Origin: Candidatus Kerfeldbacteria bacterium RIFCSPHIGHO2_12_FULL_48_17
GTDB lineage: Bacteria > Patescibacteriota > Patescibacteriia > HO2-48-17
Assembly: GCA_001818775.1 (NCBI GenBank)
Contig: MHKD01000011.1
Span: 1-47,387 of the forward strand
Direction: 5' to 3'
DNA length: 47,387 nt
Program-made: the position numbers and the translations under genes
Notes under the pieces: model-generated
Told to the model about the DNA's origin: nothing
What the model saw: the letters and a program-made list of their open reading frames with translations, nothing else
Databases searched by the model: none
Shown: one piece after another, positions 1 to 8,834 of the stretch
Layout: every line of letters begins with the position of its first letter
Position numbering within the stretch: the stretch's first letter is position 1

Positions 1-38
1 AAAAACACTTTTAATAAACCGTTTAACGATCAGGCATA

Positions 39-2675
39 ATGCAAGTTCCCAATCTCACCAATAAATCGCAGGAGGCGCTGCAAATGGCACACAGTATCGC
101 TCAAGATTACGGCCAGCAGCAAATAGACTCCCTGCATTTGTTATACGCGCTGTTGCGGCAAAACGACGGCGTCATTCCGCCAATTTTTGATACGCTCAAT
201 GTGCCGCGGACGGAAATGATGAACGATCTGGAAGGTTTGCTGCGTTCAATTCCCCGGGTATCGATGGGAGGCGGTCTGGGGCAGGTGTATGTGACGGAAG
301 ATATGAATCGCACGATGCTCGGTGCCAAAAAAGAAGCGGGAAAACTCAAGGATGAATACATTTCGACCGAGCATTTGTTACTGGGTATGATGCAGTCTGG
401 CGGCAATGCGGCCAAGTTGCTGTCCAGGTACAAGGTCGAATATGACGCGGTTTTGCGCGTGCTGGCCAAAGTCCGGGGCAGTCAGCGCGTTGATTCTCCC
501 GACCCTGAGAGCAAATATCAGAGCCTGGAAAAATACGGCACCAACTTGACACAGCTCGCCAAGCAGGAAAAACTTGATCCCGTCATTGGTCGTGACGCGG
601 AAATCCGTCGCGTGATGCAGGTATTGTCGCGTCGCACCAAGAATAATCCGGTACTGATAGGTGAGCCAGGTACGGGTAAAACCGCCATTGTCGAAGGTTT
701 GGCCCAGCGCATTGTGGCCGGGGATGTGCCCGAGTCGCTGAAAAATAAAGAAGTGATTTCTTTGGATATCGGGTCTTTGCTCGCGGGCGCAAAATTTCGC
801 GGTGAATTTGAAGATCGCCTCAAGGCGGTGCTGAAGGAAATTGACGCTCAGGCCGGTCGCATTATTTTATTTATTGATGAAGTGCACACAATTGTCGGTG
901 CCGGCGGTTCGGAAGGCGCTATCGACGCAGCCAACATGCTCAAGCCACCCCTGGCCCGCGGTAAGTTGCACGCCATCGGCGCAACCACGCTCAAAGAGTA
1001 TCAAAAGTATATTGAAAAAGATGCTGCTTTGGAGCGTCGGTTTCAGCCGGTGTATGTCGGCGAACCGTCACTCGAAGACACGATCGCGATTTTACGCGGT
1101 ATCAAAGAAAAATACGAAGTACACCATGGCGTGCGTATTACCGATGATGCCATTATCGCCGCTGCTGAATTGTCACAGCGCTATATCAATGACCGGTTTT
1201 TACCCGACAAGGCTGTTGATCTGATTGACGAAGCAACGTCAGCCCTGCGTATGGAAATTGACAGTCAGCCCGAAGAGCTTGATCATCTGAAACGCCGCAT
1301 CCGCCAACTGGAAATTGAAAAACAGGCGCTGAAAAAAGAAAAAGGTGGACGCGAAAAGATCAAAGATATTGAAAAAGAGCTGTCGAACATTCAAGAGAAA
1401 GCGCGGCAGTTGGAAATCCATTGGCAGAATGAGAAAAACATCATTACCGCTATACGCGATGCCAAAGCAGGGATCGATCAGCTCAAGAGTGAAGCCGAAA
1501 TGAAAGAACGCGAAGGTGAATTGCGCCGGGTCGCTGAAATCCGTTATGGACAAATTCCCGAACTTGAGAAAAAAATAAAAACTCAGGAACAAAAGCTGGC
1601 AAAAATTCAAAAGGATCACCAGATTTTGAAGGAAGAAGTCACACGCGAAGATATTGCCGCGGTGGTTTCGCGTTGGACGGGTATTCCGGTCAACAAAATG
1701 CTCGAGGAAGAAGCGCACAAATTGGTGGATATGGAAAAAGAGCTGGCGCGTCGGGTAGTTGGTCAGGAAGAAGCCGTCACGGCCGTAGCAAATGCCATTC
1801 GTCGCTCACGGGCAGGGGTCGGCGAAGCCGGTAAACCCATCGGTTCATTTATTTTCATGGGACCAACCGGCGTCGGCAAAACCGAGCTGGCCAAGGCGTT
1901 GGCGGATTTTATGTTCAATGACGAGCAGGCGCTGGTGCGGATTGATATGTCCGAGTACATGGAAAAGCATGCGGTGGCGAGATTGATTGGTTCACCGCCA
2001 GGATATGTTGGTTACGATGAAGGCGGACAGCTGACGGAAGCGGTGCGTCGCCGGCCCTATGCGGTGCTGCTGTTTGATGAAATTGAGAAAGCGCATCCGG
2101 AAGTATTTCATATTTTATTGCAGTTGCTTGATGATGGGCGTTTAACCGATGCCAAGGGACGCGTTGTGAATTTCAAAAACACGATCGTTATCATGACATC
2201 GAACATCGGCAGCGATGTGATTCAGGGCTATGCGCGCAATCAGCGCCAGAATATCGGTTTCAGAGATGATAAAGACGGTAAGAAAAATTCGACAGACAAG
2301 GAAATGCGTGACAAAGTCATGGAATTATTGCACGAACATTTCCGTCCCGAGTTTTTGAACCGAATTGATGAAATTATTATCTTTCATTCGTTGGCGCAGG
2401 CACAGTTGGCGAGAATTGTTGAGTTGCAGCTGGCGCGCGTGGAAAAGCGGTTGGCGGAAAAACGCATAGTGCTGGTTATTGGCGACGGCGTGAAGAAATT
2501 ATTGGCCAAAGTGGGTTATGATCCGGTGTTTGGCGCGCGGCCATTGAAGCGGTTGATTCAGACCAAGATTTTGGACCCGCTGGCTTTGGAGATTATTGCC
2601 GGCAAAGTCAAAGAAGGGCAGAAGGTGGCGGTGGATGTGAAAAAGGGGAAAGTGGAATTCAGTGTGAAAAAATAG
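39..2675 (+). CDS. clpB: ATP-dependent disaggregase ClpB
   Basis: AAA+ chaperone that, in its family, threads aggregated proteins through a hexameric pore together with DnaK. The order is an N-terminal Clp repeat domain (about 1-145), the first ATPase domain with Walker A GEPGTGKT at 208-215 and Walker B ending DE at 280-281, a long charged coiled-coil middle domain (about 400-530), and the second ATPase domain with Walker A GPTGVGKT at 608-615, then a C-terminal D2-small domain. The middle domain separates ClpB from ClpA, and the 878-residue length fits ClpB (E. coli about 857). No good ribosome-binding site precedes the ATG, and only 38 bases of upstream sequence are visible, so the promoter and start are not fully assessable. 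It converges on the esterase gene with a 3-base gap. Identification is secure; ClpC is the only alternative and fits less well. Confidence 0.95.
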   Translation: MQVPNLTNKSQEALQMAHSIAQDYGQQQIDSLHLLYALLRQNDGVIPPIFDTLNVPRTEMMNDLEGLLRSIPRVSMGGGLGQVYVTEDMNRTMLGAKKEAGKLKDEYISTEHLLLGMMQSGGNAAKLLSRYKVEYDAVLRVLAKVRGSQRVDSPDPESKYQSLEKYGTNLTQLAKQEKLDPVIGRDAEIRRVMQVLSRRTKNNPVLIGEPGTGKTAIVEGLAQRIVAGDVPESLKNKEVISLDIGSLLAGAKFRGEFEDRLKAVLKEIDAQAGRIILFIDEVHTIVGAGGSEGAIDAANMLKPPLARGKLHAIGATTLKEYQKYIEKDAALERRFQPVYVGEPSLEDTIAILRGIKEKYEVHHGVRITDDAIIAAAELSQRYINDRFLPDKAVDLIDEATSALRMEIDSQPEELDHLKRRIRQLEIEKQALKKEKGGREKIKDIEKELSNIQEKARQLEIHWQNEKNIITAIRDAKAGIDQLKSEAEMKEREGELRRVAEIRYGQIPELEKKIKTQEQKLAKIQKDHQILKEEVTREDIAAVVSRWTGIPVNKMLEEEAHKLVDMEKELARRVVGQEEAVTAVANAIRRSRAGVGEAGKPIGSFIFMGPTGVGKTELAKALADFMFNDEQALVRIDMSEYMEKHAVARLIGSPPGYVGYDEGGQLTEAVRRRPYAVLLFDEIEKAHPEVFHILLQLLDDGRLTDAKGRVVNFKNTIVIMTSNIGSDVIQGYARNQRQNIGFRDDKDGKKNSTDKEMRDKVMELLHEHFRPEFLNRIDEIIIFHSLAQAQLARIVELQLARVEKRLAEKRIVLVIGDGVKKLLAKVGYDPVFGARPLKRLIQTKILDPLALEIIAGKVKEGQKVAVDVKKGKVEFSVKK

Positions 2676-2678
2676 CCA

Positions 2679-3443
2679 TTAATCCCATCTTAAAAATTCA
2701 ATTATGGCTTCCACGATTTTTTTTTGTTCGTGGTCGTTTGTTAAAATATGCTGATTATCATTCAAGAGCAGTTGTTTTTTTCTCTCGTCTGGAGTTTTAA
2801 TGGTTTGCATTATGAAAGCACTGCTTTTTGGATGAATAAGGGGGTCCTGTAATGATTGAATCGTATATATCGGGTGAACGATATGAGAAAGCGCTTTTTT
2901 TGTTTCCTCGATGCCACGTAAAAGCTCCTTTAATCCCTTATACGGCCATACGCTATATGCGCCCGTTTCAGCGTAATATTTTGCGCCCTCAGGGTGGTCA
3001 TGCAGATTTTCTTTGTGGAATTTTTTTAGGCGGGAAAGAATGGGCAATGCTGCCCTAATAAACGTTTTGCGCCTGAGAAAAATCGGTGTGCCCAGGCATA
3101 TGATTTTTTCAACATTCTCCGGATGCTCAGCGGCGCAGGTAATCGCCAAATTTCCACCCATGGAAACACCCAGGCAGTGCACCTTTCCATATAAATGGCG
3201 CGCGGATATAGTGGTCTCGTGAATGGCCTTTTTCCAATCTTCCCATGTTACGCGCAGAAGGTCATCAGGATGTGTGCCGTGACCCGGCAACCGTGGCACG
3301 ACAACGGAAAATCCCTTCTTTTGCAGTTCCTGAGCAAGAGGTTTCACTGCACTGGGAGTGCTCGTAAACCCATGTATAATGATAATAACCTCTTCTCCTC
3401 CCTCCAGTGAAAAACCTTCCATGTTCTCGCTGTTTCCGCCCAT
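2679..3443 (-). CDS. Alpha/beta-hydrolase, carboxylesterase/monoacylglycerol-lipase type
   Basis: Serine hydrolase of 254 residues resembling the Est30/monoacylglycerol lipase group. Visible features are the oxyanion-hole segment HGFTSTP (24-30), the nucleophile elbow GVSMGG with Ser94, and a likely triad completed by Asp200 (SLQDPL) and His232 (DNQHIL). There is no signal peptide, so it should be cytoplasmic. It starts 26 bases after the response-regulator stop and is probably the last gene of the long minus-strand operon running from 10.26 kb. A lipid or acyl-ester substrate would suit an operon that also carries a CoA-ligase-like gene and an alpha-oxoamine synthase, but that is inference from context. 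The fold and triad are well supported; the substrate is unknown. Confidence 0.85.
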   Translation of the reverse strand: MGGNSENMEGFSLEGGEEVIIIIHGFTSTPSAVKPLAQELQKKGFSVVVPRLPGHGTHPDDLLRVTWEDWKKAIHETTISARHLYGKVHCLGVSMGGNLAITCAAEHPENVEKIICLGTPIFLRRKTFIRAALPILSRLKKFHKENLHDHPEGAKYYAETGAYSVWPYKGLKELLRGIEETKKALSHIVHPIYTIQSLQDPLIHPKSSAFIMQTIKTPDERKKQLLLNDNQHILTNDHEQKKIVEAIIEFLRWD

Positions 3444-3469
3444 AATATTATTCGCTAAAAATCAACCAG

Positions 3470-3844
3470 CTACTTTAACATACTCTTGATTTTTTCGACA
3501 AGTTTATTGGGGTCAATCTGCGCTTTCACGATGTACTCTTTGGCGCCCAGCTTTTTCGCCTGGGCTATGGTGCTATCTTTCGTGAGGTTGGAAAAGATCC
3601 AGACTGGAATATCGCGGGTTTTTTTGTTTTTTTTGAGTTGCCTGAGGACTTCAATGCCGTCCATGTCGGGCATGACGAGATCAAGAAGTATGATTTTCGG
3701 CTGCTGACTTTTCGCCACAACCAGAGCGTCTTTTCCCCTCCGCGCGCCGATGGTACGCAGGTCTTCCAACTCAAATTTTGTTGAGTAGAGAAGTATTTGA
3801 TCGGGGTCGTCCTCTACGAGGAGAACATCCGGATTATCTTTCAT
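3470..3844 (-). CDS. Single-domain response regulator (CheY-like)
   Basis: Receiver domain only, 124 residues, with no DNA-binding or enzymatic output. The acidic pocket is EDD at 11-13, the phosphoacceptor is Asp55 (LLDLVMPD), the switch Ser85 lies in IFSN, and the conserved Lys107 lies in YIVKAQ. It begins 10 bases after the stop of the histidine kinase gene, so the two form a cognate pair in one transcript. With no effector domain, its output must be a protein-protein contact or relay to another protein, as for CheY or LqsR-like regulators. The receiver assignment is firm; the partner output is not visible here. Confidence 0.93.
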   Translation of the reverse strand: MKDNPDVLLVEDDPDQILLYSTKFELEDLRTIGARRGKDALVVAKSQQPKIILLDLVMPDMDGIEVLRQLKKNKKTRDIPVWIFSNLTKDSTIAQAKKLGAKEYIVKAQIDPNKLVEKIKSMLK

Positions 3845-3854
3845 ATATTTTCGT

Positions 3855-6098
3855 TTAAGACTGAGACGATGGGTGTTTTGTTATTGCGTTTGCGCCATTA
3901 ACCTTCGTTTTTGCCGCGGGGAGTTGGATGGAAAATATTGATCCCTTGTTTTCCACGCTTTCAACTGATACTTTTCCGCCCGGGTGGTTTTCCATGATTT
4001 GCTTCACTATAAAAAGACCAAGTCCCGAACCATCGGTATACATATCTATGGCATTTTTCGCGCGCATGAATTTGTCAAAAAGTTTAGGGAGATCCGCTTT
4101 TGGTATACCGATTCCGGTATCCTCGACCGATATAATAACCGTTTGGTTTTTAGAGCTCTCGGTTTTCACGCTCACTTGTATTTTTCCTTTTGCAGTATAG
4201 CGCAAAGCATTCGATATGAGATTACCGACCGCCTGTTCAAGATATTTTATATTTGTCAGAATTTTGGGAATGGATTTGCTTGGTTGTTCAAAGATCAATT
4301 TCAGTTGCTTTTTTTCCGCTTCCAGTAAGAATTCTTTCACCACTTTTTCAAGAAATTCAACGGGATCGATGACATCCTGAAGAACGAAACCGAAATTTTC
4401 CGCGTCCATTTCAGACGCCGCAAGAATGTCATTGATGATAAAGTCAAGTTTTTTCCCCTTGGTGTACGCATTTTCTATAAATTCTTTATGTTTTTCTTTT
4501 GGCAGACGATCAAGATCACCATCACGCAACATTGATAGGGTGCCATTAATAACCGATACCGGAGTTCGGAGCTGATGTGAAGCGATATCAAGAAATTCGG
4601 AACGGATTTTCAGCAGTTTTTTGAGATGAGTATTGGTTTTTGTAAGATTTTGTGTAGCCTTGGTAACTTCAATTTGCAATAGGGCGTTGAATTTTTTTGT
4701 TTCTTCGTACAGTTGCGCGTTTACCATGGCGATGGATGCCTGATTGGCTATATTTCGCAACAGGCGCAAATCTTCCAGTGTAAATGCGTCATGGGAGAGC
4801 TTGTCACCAAAAAATATCAGTGCAATTATTTTTTTGTGGGAAATTATGGGTACAAGAACGGCGATTTTAAGTTGAGTGAGTTCTTTTTTACAGATCAGAA
4901 GTGGTGCCACATATTTTTTTGCCGTCTTTTGCGTCAGATCTTCAATTTCTTCGCGCACAAGAATATCTTTGTATTCAGTCAGAAACTGATAAAGAGAATC
5001 GTTCTTCAGGAGTTCTGTAATATCCTGATGTTTCATGCCAGCGGTTTTTTTGACTGTGCAGTAGCCATGAGTTTGTTGGTCTTTTTCTTTACAGAGTACA
5101 AAAGTGTATCGCTCCGTACCCAGAGCCTGTTTCATGGTTTTTACAATCGTTGTAATTATTTGGTTTAGCTCAAGTGTTTGGGCAAGATCACGGCCGACGC
5201 GTTCGGTGATTTCCTGTGGGTCATAGAGAGACGTGAAAAAGTAACGGTTCGCAAGTTTCAGAAACCATTTCCGTAAGTATTGAAACAGAACAATACCGGC
5301 AATGAGCGCAACCGGACCCATGATGGATTCCGGCACTATTTTTCCATAGGCCAGGTTTCCGTAGATGATGAATAAGGAGATGATTACCGTGAAGACAAGC
5401 GCCCCGCCGACAACAAATATTTTGCGGAGGAAGATGCGGATGTCAAAGAGTCGATAGCGAATCATAGCATAACCAGAAGCTGCGATAAAAAATACTGAAC
5501 TTGGCGAGTCCAAAGGAATAAATGTTTCTATACCAAACAGTGGTAATAAAAAGTTCAATGTTCCTGTTGTGATACCAAAACCATACATTCCATACATCAC
5601 ATACTTTAACTGCAATTTCAAAATACCGGAACTTTTTTTATAGGTTAGATACAGCTTACCGAGTATCCAAAATATGAGAAAAATTGAATAAAAAGAAAAT
5701 ATATTAAATCCTTTTCCAAACGTTCCTTCAAAACCACCGATAAAAGTTTTTTCCGCATTTTTTATTATAAAATCTGTATATCCGAGAATAAAAAATATAG
5801 CACCTGATAGATAAATGAGTAATATTTTGTATTTGTTTTTTCTATCGTTTATTAGAACGAGAATCCAGACCAGTGCTGATGGAGCCAGTAATGCACCTGC
5901 GGCATAGCAATTACGAACCCAGAAAGTGTACGGTTGTAATGTTATTAAAATATTTGTCACTATCCAATAAGCCGTCAACCAGGCAAAGATGGTAAAGCTA
6001 ATGTTTAAAAAGGATCGGTTTTTTAATATAGCTAATATTCCTATAATCAAGGCAAGAAAAGCAGCTAAATATATTATTGCCGACAACAGTAAATTCAT
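3855..6098 (-). CDS. Membrane sensor histidine kinase (7TM-type sensor, GAF, HisKA, HATPase)
   Basis: Sensor kinase of 747 residues. The N-terminal 260 or so residues hold about seven to eight hydrophobic helices, ending at a conserved RYRLFDIRIFLRK segment. A GAF-like domain (about 300-450) and a coiled coil follow. The HisKA box carries the phosphoacceptor His508 (IASHQLRTP), and the HATPase has Asn630 in the N box (ISNALRYT), a G1 motif DTGIGIP and a G2 motif GSGLGLF. The kinase core therefore looks complete. The membrane plus GAF part is homologous to the two receptor-like proteins encoded upstream, which lack the kinase core. The gene starts one base after the stop of the 27-codon epimerase remnant and is followed by its response regulator. 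Function as a membrane sensor is secure; the ligand is unknown, and the nearby oxoamine synthase makes a self-produced signal a possibility. Confidence 0.93.
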   Translation of the reverse strand: MNLLLSAIIYLAAFLALIIGILAILKNRSFLNISFTIFAWLTAYWIVTNILITLQPYTFWVRNCYAAGALLAPSALVWILVLINDRKNKYKILLIYLSGAIFFILGYTDFIIKNAEKTFIGGFEGTFGKGFNIFSFYSIFLIFWILGKLYLTYKKSSGILKLQLKYVMYGMYGFGITTGTLNFLLPLFGIETFIPLDSPSSVFFIAASGYAMIRYRLFDIRIFLRKIFVVGGALVFTVIISLFIIYGNLAYGKIVPESIMGPVALIAGIVLFQYLRKWFLKLANRYFFTSLYDPQEITERVGRDLAQTLELNQIITTIVKTMKQALGTERYTFVLCKEKDQQTHGYCTVKKTAGMKHQDITELLKNDSLYQFLTEYKDILVREEIEDLTQKTAKKYVAPLLICKKELTQLKIAVLVPIISHKKIIALIFFGDKLSHDAFTLEDLRLLRNIANQASIAMVNAQLYEETKKFNALLQIEVTKATQNLTKTNTHLKKLLKIRSEFLDIASHQLRTPVSVINGTLSMLRDGDLDRLPKEKHKEFIENAYTKGKKLDFIINDILAASEMDAENFGFVLQDVIDPVEFLEKVVKEFLLEAEKKQLKLIFEQPSKSIPKILTNIKYLEQAVGNLISNALRYTAKGKIQVSVKTESSKNQTVIISVEDTGIGIPKADLPKLFDKFMRAKNAIDMYTDGSGLGLFIVKQIMENHPGGKVSVESVENKGSIFSIQLPAAKTKVNGANAITKHPSSQS

Positions 6099-6099
6099 G

Positions 6100-6183
6100 C
6101 TATTTTTTTAGTTTTTCAATAAGTTTCTTGACCAGATAGTAACCTAGAAAACCTGTGCCACCAGTGACAAAGTTTTTGCTCAT
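6100..6183 (-). pseudogene. N-terminal remnant of an NAD(P)-dependent epimerase/SDR (27 codons)
   Basis: A short frame reads MSKNFVTGGTGFLG and then about 13 residues ending in a lysine run and TAG. TGGTGFLG is the Rossmann dinucleotide-binding loop found at the start of extended SDR/epimerase enzymes, which are normally about 300 residues. Its ATG overlaps the TGA of the oxoamine synthase (ATGA), and its TAG sits one base before the kinase ATG. The natural reading is that an epimerase/ketoreductase once followed the synthase and was replaced by the kinase-regulator pair. The tiny frame may persist as a translational-coupling bridge. A standalone 27-residue protein is unlikely to fold as an enzyme. 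Confidence 0.7.
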
Positions 6184-7370
6184 ACGAGTATTTGTGATTT
6201 AAGAGCTGTGCAGACTTCAATAAGACGATCCATGTGCTTTTGTGTGTGTGTAGCCATGACTACGCAGCGAATTCTGGCTTTGCCTTTTGGCACGACTGGC
6301 CATCTTACACAAGGTGCTAAAATACCGGCTTCGAAAAGTTTTTCCGAAAAATGAATCGCTTTTGCTTCATCGCCGATGAGTATTGGTATGATGGGTGTTT
6401 CTGTTTCCAAGACATTTAGGTTGTTCTTACGGAGGTTTTCTATCAAGTACGTAGTGTTATTTTTTAATGAACGCACTATATGTGGATTTTCTGAAATAAG
6501 ATGAATTGCTTCTAGCGTGACGGCGGAAGCCGCTGGTGGAAGTGCTGTACTGAATATATACGAACGAGCCGTGATTCGTAAATAATCTATAAGGTTTTTG
6601 GTTCCTGCTATATATCCCCCGATGCTACCAAATGCTTTACTTAAGGTGCCCATTAAAATTGGGATATCCCTAGGTGGTATTCCAAAGTGTTCTGTCACAC
6701 CACGGCCGGTTTTTCCTAAAACCCCTATAGAGTGCGCTTCGTCGACCATGAGCATTGCTCCATATTTTTTTGCCAAGTCTACTACCTCCGGCAGTGGCGC
6801 AATATCACCGTCCATACTGAAAACGGCATCCGTAACAATAATTTTTCTTTTGTTTTCATGTTTTTTGAGTATACTCTCAAGTCCGTTGATGTCTTTATGT
6901 TTGTATATTTTTACCTCTGTTTTTGCGAGAGCACAACCATCGATGATACTAGCGTGATTAAGCTCCTCGCTTATAATGAGTGTCTTTTTTTTAAAAAGCC
7001 GGAACATATTTATTCCATTAACAAGAGCTGATATCGTTCCCACGTTTGTCATGTAGCCGGTGGCAAAAACGATCGCTGACTCGGTACCAAGGAACTGAGC
7101 TAGGGATTTTTCAAGTTTTTCGTGTACATTAATGTTGCCTGATATCAGTCGAGATGCTCCAGTGCCAACTCCGTAATGTTTGATAGTTTCTATTGCAACT
7201 TGTTTAAGACGTTCATGGTTTGCCAATCCAAGATAATCATTAGAACAGAAAAGGATGATTTTTTTACCATTAATTATGATCTCCGGATCTATGGCGGAGT
7301 CAATCGTTCGAACGATAGGATAGTAGTGGTTATCCTTGATTTTTTTTAACAATTTTTCTATTTCTAACAT
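6180..7370 (-). CDS. PLP-dependent alpha-oxoamine synthase (BioF/KBL/SPT/CqsA family)
   Basis: Enzyme of 396 residues, full length for the family. Members condense an amino acid with an acyl-CoA or acyl-ACP to form an alpha-aminoketone. Visible marks are SNDYLGL near the N-terminus, the glycine-rich GTGASRLISG loop, the HASIIDG segment, the PLP-contacting DEAHS, and the Schiff-base lysine Lys245 in GTLSKAFGS. The DEAHSIGVLGKTGRG context reads closer to serine-palmitoyltransferase-like or CqsA-like members than to KBL. No other biotin gene is nearby, so a BioF role is not favoured. The gene lies 24 bases after a receptor-like gene and overlaps the epimerase remnant by an ATGA. Family membership is firm. 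Product class (sphingoid-like base, aminoketone signal or other) is open. Confidence 0.9.
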   Translation of the reverse strand: MLEIEKLLKKIKDNHYYPIVRTIDSAIDPEIIINGKKIILFCSNDYLGLANHERLKQVAIETIKHYGVGTGASRLISGNINVHEKLEKSLAQFLGTESAIVFATGYMTNVGTISALVNGINMFRLFKKKTLIISEELNHASIIDGCALAKTEVKIYKHKDINGLESILKKHENKRKIIVTDAVFSMDGDIAPLPEVVDLAKKYGAMLMVDEAHSIGVLGKTGRGVTEHFGIPPRDIPILMGTLSKAFGSIGGYIAGTKNLIDYLRITARSYIFSTALPPAASAVTLEAIHLISENPHIVRSLKNNTTYLIENLRKNNLNVLETETPIIPILIGDEAKAIHFSEKLFEAGILAPCVRWPVVPKGKARIRCVVMATHTQKHMDRLIEVCTALKSQILV

Positions 7371-7394
7371 CTAAGTTTATTTTGTTCAGTGTTT

Positions 7395-8810
7395 TTAGTT
7401 TGTTTTCTGATTTGGATAGCCATATCGGTCATACACATTGCGCATGGTGATGTCATAGGTGACCAACCAACGGAGCATTCCTTCCATCTTTTTTCGTAAT
7501 CCTTCAATATTCATATATTCGTCTGATGACCAAGCCTCATTGTTTTCTCGATCACCGAGTAACAAAAGTCCGGAATATATCCCTTCTTGTTCCAACGGTA
7601 AAACCAGACTGATGTTATGTTTTTTCAGTTTGGCAGAGAAATCCTGTTGTTTATGGTAGTTTTTGAAATAATTTTTGGCCAGCAGACCCTGTTTCTTTTT
7701 TTCAAAAAATGTCCATATTTCGTCATAGAAACTTCTGGTTATGTAGATTTTTTTCGGATAGAAAAATAACTGCTCATCGGATCGTGGAACGAGACGTATG
7801 AATAATGCAGCAGTTTCCAGCTGCAATGTGCGCGCAATGCTCTCAAGGATGGCAGGGATTTTTTGATTGAGTGTTCCGGTTGTCTGCGTTTCCGCTTTAA
7901 TTTTACTGAGCAGTTCGATGATGTCTATATCATACGCCGGCCACAGACGATCGATGAGATTCCTGATGAGTTTTTTCAGAGTATCGAAGAAAAGTGTCAC
8001 TGCCAGAATCAAAACGATGAGCACTTGCCATTCCTGAACGGCTATGTAAGGACCCAGAACAGATTTCAGCAATAAAAAACCGTATATGAAGACTGACAGG
8101 GTGATAAAGAGTGAAGCCCCGTAGATGACTCCACGCCGGATGATAAGCTGTAAATCGAACAGACGGTGCCGCAGAATGGCATAGGCAAAACTTGAAAGAA
8201 AAATAAGCGAAGCGGGCACGTCAATCCAAATAAAACGGTCATAGCCGGTGAAAAGCGGCACCAGAAGGCTGAAAGCAAGAGGAAAAATGGCAAAGCCTAG
8301 TACACCAAATAGAATGATTTTAAGCTGCGGTTTATTTTTGGTAGTTGATTTTTTTAATTCCTGAATAATGCGGAAAGATAAGAGGATAATAAGGGCTGCT
8401 TGATACGCGGTGTAAAAGGGAAAGAGTACGCCATATTTACCATCGCTGTAGCCCAGAGCGTAGTTATGCACGTCGTATTTTATTAAATCATTTATCAACG
8501 GCAGTATGAAGAAAGTCGTCCCGAGGGAGACGAGAATAATAAGATACTTTTTGTTGCATTGTTGTTTTGTGAAGTATTCAAACCAAATAAGAGCTATAGG
8601 TGTCATGAAGGCAGGAATCGAGTAAGCTAGCCGCATAAAAATAATGTTCTGCATTATACCCTCTAAAGTATTGGTTAGGATGGAAAACATTATTATAAGA
8701 GCGAGCACCCCGAAAAGTCGATGTTCAATTTTTTTACCTGTTTTCAGGACAAAGATACCAAGTATCAAGCTGAAGAAAAATCCGAATATATAAATGGCGA
8801 GCGGGGGCAT
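7395..8810 (-). CDS. Receptor-like membrane protein: multi-TM sensor plus GAF-like domain, no kinase (copy B)
   Basis: 471 residues. The first 280 or so form about eight hydrophobic helices. They include the segment ILRHRLFDLQLIIRR, which aligns with RYRLFDIRIFLRK in the neighbouring histidine kinase. A cytoplasmic, GAF-like domain (about 290-450) follows, and the protein then ends. There is no HisKA box, no ATP-binding N or G box and no other output domain. It is a close paralogue of the gene just upstream (24-base gap) and was clearly formed by tandem duplication. It may act as a co-receptor, a decoy or a ligand-binding partner for the kinase encoded three genes downstream. The domain reading is good; the role is inference. 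Confidence 0.8.
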   Translation of the reverse strand: MPPLAIYIFGFFFSLILGIFVLKTGKKIEHRLFGVLALIIMFSILTNTLEGIMQNIIFMRLAYSIPAFMTPIALIWFEYFTKQQCNKKYLIILVSLGTTFFILPLINDLIKYDVHNYALGYSDGKYGVLFPFYTAYQAALIILLSFRIIQELKKSTTKNKPQLKIILFGVLGFAIFPLAFSLLVPLFTGYDRFIWIDVPASLIFLSSFAYAILRHRLFDLQLIIRRGVIYGASLFITLSVFIYGFLLLKSVLGPYIAVQEWQVLIVLILAVTLFFDTLKKLIRNLIDRLWPAYDIDIIELLSKIKAETQTTGTLNQKIPAILESIARTLQLETAALFIRLVPRSDEQLFFYPKKIYITRSFYDEIWTFFEKKKQGLLAKNYFKNYHKQQDFSAKLKKHNISLVLPLEQEGIYSGLLLLGDRENNEAWSSDEYMNIEGLRKKMEGMLRWLVTYDITMRNVYDRYGYPNQKTN

Positions 8811-8834
8811 AGATATGCGTTAAAAATAATTATG

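Noticed and set aside
6180-7370. Calling the oxoamine synthase BioF (biotin synthesis)
   Set aside because: No other biotin gene is present, and the neighbours are sensors, a regulator and an epimerase stub. The family alone does not decide the product.
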